Below, piece after piece: positions 60,282-64,000 of a stretch of DNA of 64,000 nucleotides. The position numbers and the translations under genes are program-made. Origin of the DNA: Clostridiaceae bacterium (GTDB taxonomy: Bacteria > Bacillota > Clostridia > Acetivibrionales > DUMB01); contig DUMB01000017.1 in assembly GCA_012840085.1 (NCBI GenBank), forward strand, positions 1 to 64,000. The letters run 5' to 3'. Every line of letters starts with the position of its first letter. Positions within the stretch are counted from its first letter, which is position 1. The notes below the pieces were generated by a model that worked only from the letters and a program-made list of their open reading frames with translations, made no database searches and was not told where the DNA came from.

Positions 60282-60769
60282 ATATTAAGTCTCTATACAT
60301 ATTTTTATTGATTCCTTTATAGCAATTTTGAGGAATTTTTCCTTAAGCTGCAATATTGCAGCCAGTATATGTATTATTATATCTGTTTTTCAAAAAGATC
60401 TTTTTTGCATTGTAGTTATATTATACAGTGCATTTTTGCTTTTTTCTGTAATAATTTAAGTATAAAAGAATAAAAGAAGAAAAGAATATCAATAAAATAT
60501 TCCTGCATTTGAAGGATATTTATATAAATGTGTAGAATATAGCTTTGCTGCTGTATTGCACTTTAAAGTATTTTTATTTTTAATTTGACTTTTGGCTGTT
60601 TATCGAAGCTGAACGGATAAGGTAAATGTTGGCTTGTCAATTATTTAAATAAAAAAAGAAGGAATATTAATAAATATGTCGAAGTCATATTTATTAAATA
60701 AATGAAAAATGTTATCTTAATGTGCTTTAACTTTGCAGATAGAAAGGTGAAGAACGAAAAAAACAGTAA
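60282..60769. other. AT-rich region upstream of dnaG
   Basis: No gene is seen. It contains the perfect inverted repeat at 60667-60697. Possible promoter elements for dnaG-rpoD are obscured by the AT-richness. AAAGGTGA (60744-60751) lies far from the dnaG ATG. Confidence 0.6.
60667..60697. repeat. Perfect 12-bp AT-rich inverted repeat before dnaG
   Basis: TTAATAAATATG and CATATTTATTAA with a 7-nt loop (TCGAAGT). No T-run follows, so it is more likely an operator-like or fortuitous AT palindrome than a terminator. Confidence 0.6.
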
Positions 60770-62572
60770 ATGTATAAGTATTATCCTGAAGATATTATTG
60801 AAGAAGTTAGAATTAGCAATGATATTGTTGATGTTGTAATGGAATACGTCAGGCTTGAAAGAAAGGGGAAAGATTATTTTGGACTTTGCCCGTTTCACAA
60901 GGAAAAAACACCCTCTTTCAGTGTAGCACCTGCAAAGCAGATTTTTTATTGTTTCGGTTGCGGAAAAGGCGGTAATGTTATCCAATTTATTATGGAAATT
61001 GAAAATCTAAGCTACATTGATGCGGTGAAACTTCTGGCTGATAGGGCAAGGATTCAGCTTCCCGATGGGGATAGCCCCGAAGAAAAGGAAAAAGCTCTGA
61101 TAAAGCGGCGGTTGATAGAAATAAATACTGAAGCAGCAAGATTTTTTTTTAGCATGCTTAATTCACCAAAAGGGGAAAAAGCGAGGTGGTATCTGAAAAA
61201 TAGAGATATTAAGGAATCTATTATCAGAAAATTTGGGATAGGTTACTCCGGCGACAGCTGGAATGAGTTGTTTATATATCTTAAAAAAAAAGGTTTCGAG
61301 GAAGAACATATATTAAAGAGCGGACTTGTTTTATTGAATAAAGCAGGGACGTTTTATGACAGGTTCAGAGAAAGAATAATGTTTCCCATATTTGATATCA
61401 GGGGAAATGTAATTGCTTTCGGAGGTCGTGTAATGGATTCGTCCAAGCCTAAATATATGAATTCTCCCGAAACTGTTGTGTATAATAAAAGTAAAAATCT
61501 GTATGCTTTGAATTTTGCCAAGAACTCTGGTGAGAAAAGATTGATAATTGTGGAAGGATATATGGATGTTATATCATTGCACCAGAGTGGCATAATAAAT
61601 ACGGTGGCTTCGCTTGGCACTGCGCTGACTGAGAGTCAGGGGCGAACCCTGAAAAAGTATGCAGAAGAAGTTATAATTTCCTTTGATGCAGATACAGCAG
61701 GCCAGGCTGCGACCATGAGAGGCTTGGATCTATTAAGCGATATAGGTTGTAATGTAAAGGTGCTGAAAATTCCTGACGGAAAGGATCCGGATGAATTCAT
61801 CAGAAAAAACGGTGTAGATGCATTTAAAAAACTGATTGATAAATCTATTTCGCTGGTAGAGTATAAAATTGAAATACTTAAAAAGAATATTGATACCGAT
61901 ACTGTAGACGGTAAGATAAAGTTTTTGAATAAAACTGCTGATATTTTGTCTAAAATTGACAATAGCGTAGAAAGAGAAATGTATGTTAAAAAGCTGGCTG
62001 CGCAATATAGGATATCAGAAGAGTCTATTTTTTCGGAGGTGTATAAGCGGATAAATAAGACGGCAGGTCTTAAAACTCCCGCAATAAATGCAGCGAGCCG
62101 AAAAAAAATTTCAAAAGGGATTCAGGAAGATGGAATAGACGCAAGGATATTGCATGATGAAAGATTTCTTTTGGCCCTTTTGTGTGTTGATAACTCAATA
62201 TACAGGACTGTTAAGGATAAAATTACTCCTGATATATTCTCTGACAGTCAGAACAAGGAAATAGCACGGATAATACTTGAAAGAATTGAAGATGGACGTG
62301 GGATTGTACCCGGAGAATTATTAGGAATGTTGGAAAATGACATTGCTGACGATTTTGCAAGGCTCTTCAATGAAGAATGCCATTGCGATGATAATAAAAA
62401 AGCTATTTTGGGCACAATTAGAAATATTGAAATGAACAGGCTGAAAAAAAGGCAGAATGAAATACTTGATATTCTTAAGAATCGTGAAGAACTGACAAAA
62501 GGAGATGTTGAAAAATTAGAACAGGAATTAATGTCATTAATTATGAGAATAAAGAATTACAAGAATATTTAG
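60770..62572 (+). CDS. dnaG: DNA primase
   Basis: A 600-residue primase. The CHC2 zinc finger (CPFHKEKTPSFSVAPAKQIF, then CFGCGKGG), the catalytic core and the TOPRIM domain (IIVEGYMDVISLHQSG, SFDADTAGQAA) are complete, followed by a DnaB-interaction C-terminal region. ATG 60770 follows an in-frame stop; the nearest SD-like sequence (AAAGGTGA) is about 20 nt away, unusual spacing. rpoD follows 37 bp later, the macromolecular synthesis operon order, here without rpsU. Confidence 0.96.
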   Translation: MYKYYPEDIIEEVRISNDIVDVVMEYVRLERKGKDYFGLCPFHKEKTPSFSVAPAKQIFYCFGCGKGGNVIQFIMEIENLSYIDAVKLLADRARIQLPDGDSPEEKEKALIKRRLIEINTEAARFFFSMLNSPKGEKARWYLKNRDIKESIIRKFGIGYSGDSWNELFIYLKKKGFEEEHILKSGLVLLNKAGTFYDRFRERIMFPIFDIRGNVIAFGGRVMDSSKPKYMNSPETVVYNKSKNLYALNFAKNSGEKRLIIVEGYMDVISLHQSGIINTVASLGTALTESQGRTLKKYAEEVIISFDADTAGQAATMRGLDLLSDIGCNVKVLKIPDGKDPDEFIRKNGVDAFKKLIDKSISLVEYKIEILKKNIDTDTVDGKIKFLNKTADILSKIDNSVEREMYVKKLAAQYRISEESIFSEVYKRINKTAGLKTPAINAASRKKISKGIQEDGIDARILHDERFLLALLCVDNSIYRTVKDKITPDIFSDSQNKEIARIILERIEDGRGIVPGELLGMLENDIADDFARLFNEECHCDDNKKAILGTIRNIEMNRLKKRQNEILDILKNREELTKGDVEKLEQELMSLIMRIKNYKNI

Positions 62573-62609
62573 TTATATTTGTAAGATTTGAAGAAAGGAG
62601 GGGTAGCAA

Positions 62610-63689
62610 GTGAAGCCTAATAATGAAAGCAAAAAATCCATACTGAAGGATCTTATTGAAAGAGGAAAAGCGAAAGGCATGCTAACCTATAAGGAAATAA
62701 TGGATGCCTTTGAAGATGTTGAACTTCAACCGGAGCAGATAGAAAAAATATACGAGAAAATAGAGAATATAGGAATTGATGTTGTTGGCGATATTGAGCC
62801 TGAATTAGAGGACCTGCAGGACGCAGAAGAAGACCTTGATTTATCAATACCTGAAGGAATAAATATAGATGATCCGGTAAGAATGTATCTCAAAGAAATA
62901 GGCAAGGTACCCCTTTTGTCTGCCGAAGAAGAGATAGAGCTTGCTCTGCGAATGGAAGCTGGGGACACCGAGGCAAAGAGACGTCTGGCGGAAGCAAACC
63001 TCAGACTGGTAGTAAGCATAGCGAAAAGATATGTTGGAAGAGGAATGCTTTTTCTTGACCTTATACAGGAAGGCAATCTTGGACTCATTAAAGCTGTTGA
63101 AAAGTTTGACTACAGAAAAGGATTTAAGTTCAGCACATATGCTACCTGGTGGATAAGGCAGGCAATTACCAGAGCAATAGCAGACCAGGCCAGAACAATC
63201 AGAATACCAGTTCATATGGTTGAAACAATAAACAAGCTGATAAGAGTTTCAAGGCAACTGCTGCAGGAATTGGGAAGGGAACCTCATCCTGAAGAAATAG
63301 CACAGGAAATGAATATGTCGGTGGAAAAAGTCAGAGAGATTATGAAGATTTCACAGGAGCCTGTTTCACTTGAAACACCAATAGGTGAGGAGGAGGACAG
63401 CCATCTTGGTGATTTTATTCCGGATGACGATGCTCCTGCACCGGCGGAAGCCGCAGCTTTTACCTTATTGAAAGAGCAGCTTATTGATGTACTCGACACT
63501 TTGACTCCAAGAGAGGAAAAGGTTTTAAGACTGCGGTTTGGACTTGACGATGGAAGGGCAAGAACTCTTGAAGAAGTTGGGAAGGAGTTTAATGTTACAA
63601 GAGAGAGAATACGACAGATTGAAGCAAAGGCATTGAGAAAACTCAGACACCCAAGCAGAAGTAAAAAATTAAAGGACTATCTTGAATAA
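62610..63689 (+). CDS. rpoD: Primary sigma factor RpoD/SigA
   Basis: A 359-residue housekeeping sigma factor. Region 1.1 (residues 1-75, [20 protein letters not shown]), region 1.2 [20 protein letters not shown], region 2 with [20 protein letters not shown] and [20 protein letters not shown], region 3 and region 4.2 ([20 protein letters not shown]). The start is GTG 62610, 8 nt after GAAAGGAGGGG. The terminator at 63688 overlaps the stop codon. Confidence 0.97.
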   Translation: MKPNNESKKSILKDLIERGKAKGMLTYKEIMDAFEDVELQPEQIEKIYEKIENIGIDVVGDIEPELEDLQDAEEDLDLSIPEGINIDDPVRMYLKEIGKVPLLSAEEEIELALRMEAGDTEAKRRLAEANLRLVVSIAKRYVGRGMLFLDLIQEGNLGLIKAVEKFDYRKGFKFSTYATWWIRQAITRAIADQARTIRIPVHMVETINKLIRVSRQLLQELGREPHPEEIAQEMNMSVEKVREIMKISQEPVSLETPIGEEEDSHLGDFIPDDDAPAPAEAAAFTLLKEQLIDVLDTLTPREEKVLRLRFGLDDGRARTLEEVGKEFNVTRERIRQIEAKALRKLRHPSRSKKLKDYLE

Positions 63690-63717
63690 ACTCGATTGAA
63701 TTTCAATCGAGTTTTTT
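63688..63717 (+). terminator. Intrinsic terminator after rpoD
   Basis: AAACTCGATTGAA / TTCAATCGAGTTT stem with a T-run. Its 5' arm starts in the rpoD stop codon. Confidence 0.92.
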
Positions 63718-64000
63718 AATAGGCTTTTAATGGTTGCATTGACCGGACAAGAACTGTGCAATTAAGTAAAAAAAAGAGCAATTCGGCAAAAATAAATTGT
63801 TCAATTTTGTTAAAAAAATTGTGCAGTCAAGTCAAATTTTACTTAAAAATATATTAAAAGGTTTTGTTCCGTCCGGATTTTCTGCATTGCGAGCGTGATA
63901 ATTAAAGCAATAACTCAATTGATGATGTATAATAAAGAAAGTTAACGGTAATTATAAATAGTTCAGAAAAAGTGCCAAAATAAATCTTGACCTGGAGTAC
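63718..64000. other. Intergenic region at the window end
   Basis: No gene is seen. TATAAT (63928-63933) preceded by TGATG is a possible -10 for the next gene beyond the window. No convincing -35. Confidence 0.5.

Overview
The window is chromosomal DNA of a low-GC, endospore-forming anaerobic Firmicute of class Clostridia. The order of the cell-division, sporulation and SCIFF genes resembles the cellulolytic Acetivibrio/Ruminiclostridium (Clostridium thermocellum) group, but this placement rests on recognising gene families and synteny, not on a database search. Many genes use TTG or GTG starts with strong GGAGG-type Shine-Dalgarno (SD) sequences. Most of the window is conserved core genome. 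The accessory signal lies in dispersed small repeats, a truncated murA, one group II intron end and several RNA leaders.

Layout. 1-125 is the 3' end of a group II intron whose body lies upstream. 290-1947 holds a P-loop ATPase and a heptad-repeat coiled-coil protein. 2033-3928 (-) is an LtaS-like sulfatase. 4322-12439 is the division/early-sporulation cluster: 5'-truncated murA, ftsQ, sbp, ftsA, ftsZ, spoIIGA, sigE, sigG, ylmC. 12667-20796 has a secreted copper-amine-oxidase-type protein, nrdR, a Spo0E-like protein, a CBM protein, a nucleotidyltransferase with a degenerate phosphomannomutase domain, and two DUF881 proteins. 20955-30428 is pdaA followed by the order also known from Bacillus: yqfC-yqfD-phoH-pgpH-ybeY-dgkA-cdd-era-yqzL-recO. 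30548-35390 has a DUF3298 protein, a thioesterase, a guanine-riboswitch-controlled purine permease and two cysteine-rich proteins, followed by tRNA-Leu(GAG).

35747-39813 (-) is a spore germinant receptor operon of the gerKA-KC-KB type, with an extra small membrane gene and a match to a forespore sigma-F/G promoter. 41027-44363 (-) is the lysine/diaminopimelate operon asd-dapA-dapB-ACT behind a lysine riboswitch and terminator. 45152-56019 runs from a SpoIID-like protein through queA, tgt, yajC, TIGR04086, the SCIFF ranthipeptide precursor and its radical SAM maturase, a gamma-carbonic anhydrase homolog and an HD protein to secD-secF. 56497-58677 is panB-panC-panD behind a candidate attenuator leader. 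59244-63689 contains an HD-GYP protein and dnaG-rpoD.

The most interesting items are: (i) a sigG leader in which an inverted repeat sequesters the SD, while a sigma-F-type promoter lies so that its own transcript would lack the sequestering arm; (ii) a dispersed 101-bp repeat with TTGTTGTGCC ends plus 32- and 42-bp forms; (iii) an unexplained structured segment between the guanine aptamer and its terminator; (iv) the panB leader; (v) the truncated murA; (vi) the SCIFF locus with a terminator between precursor and maturase. I found no CRISPR array, prophage or complete insertion sequence.
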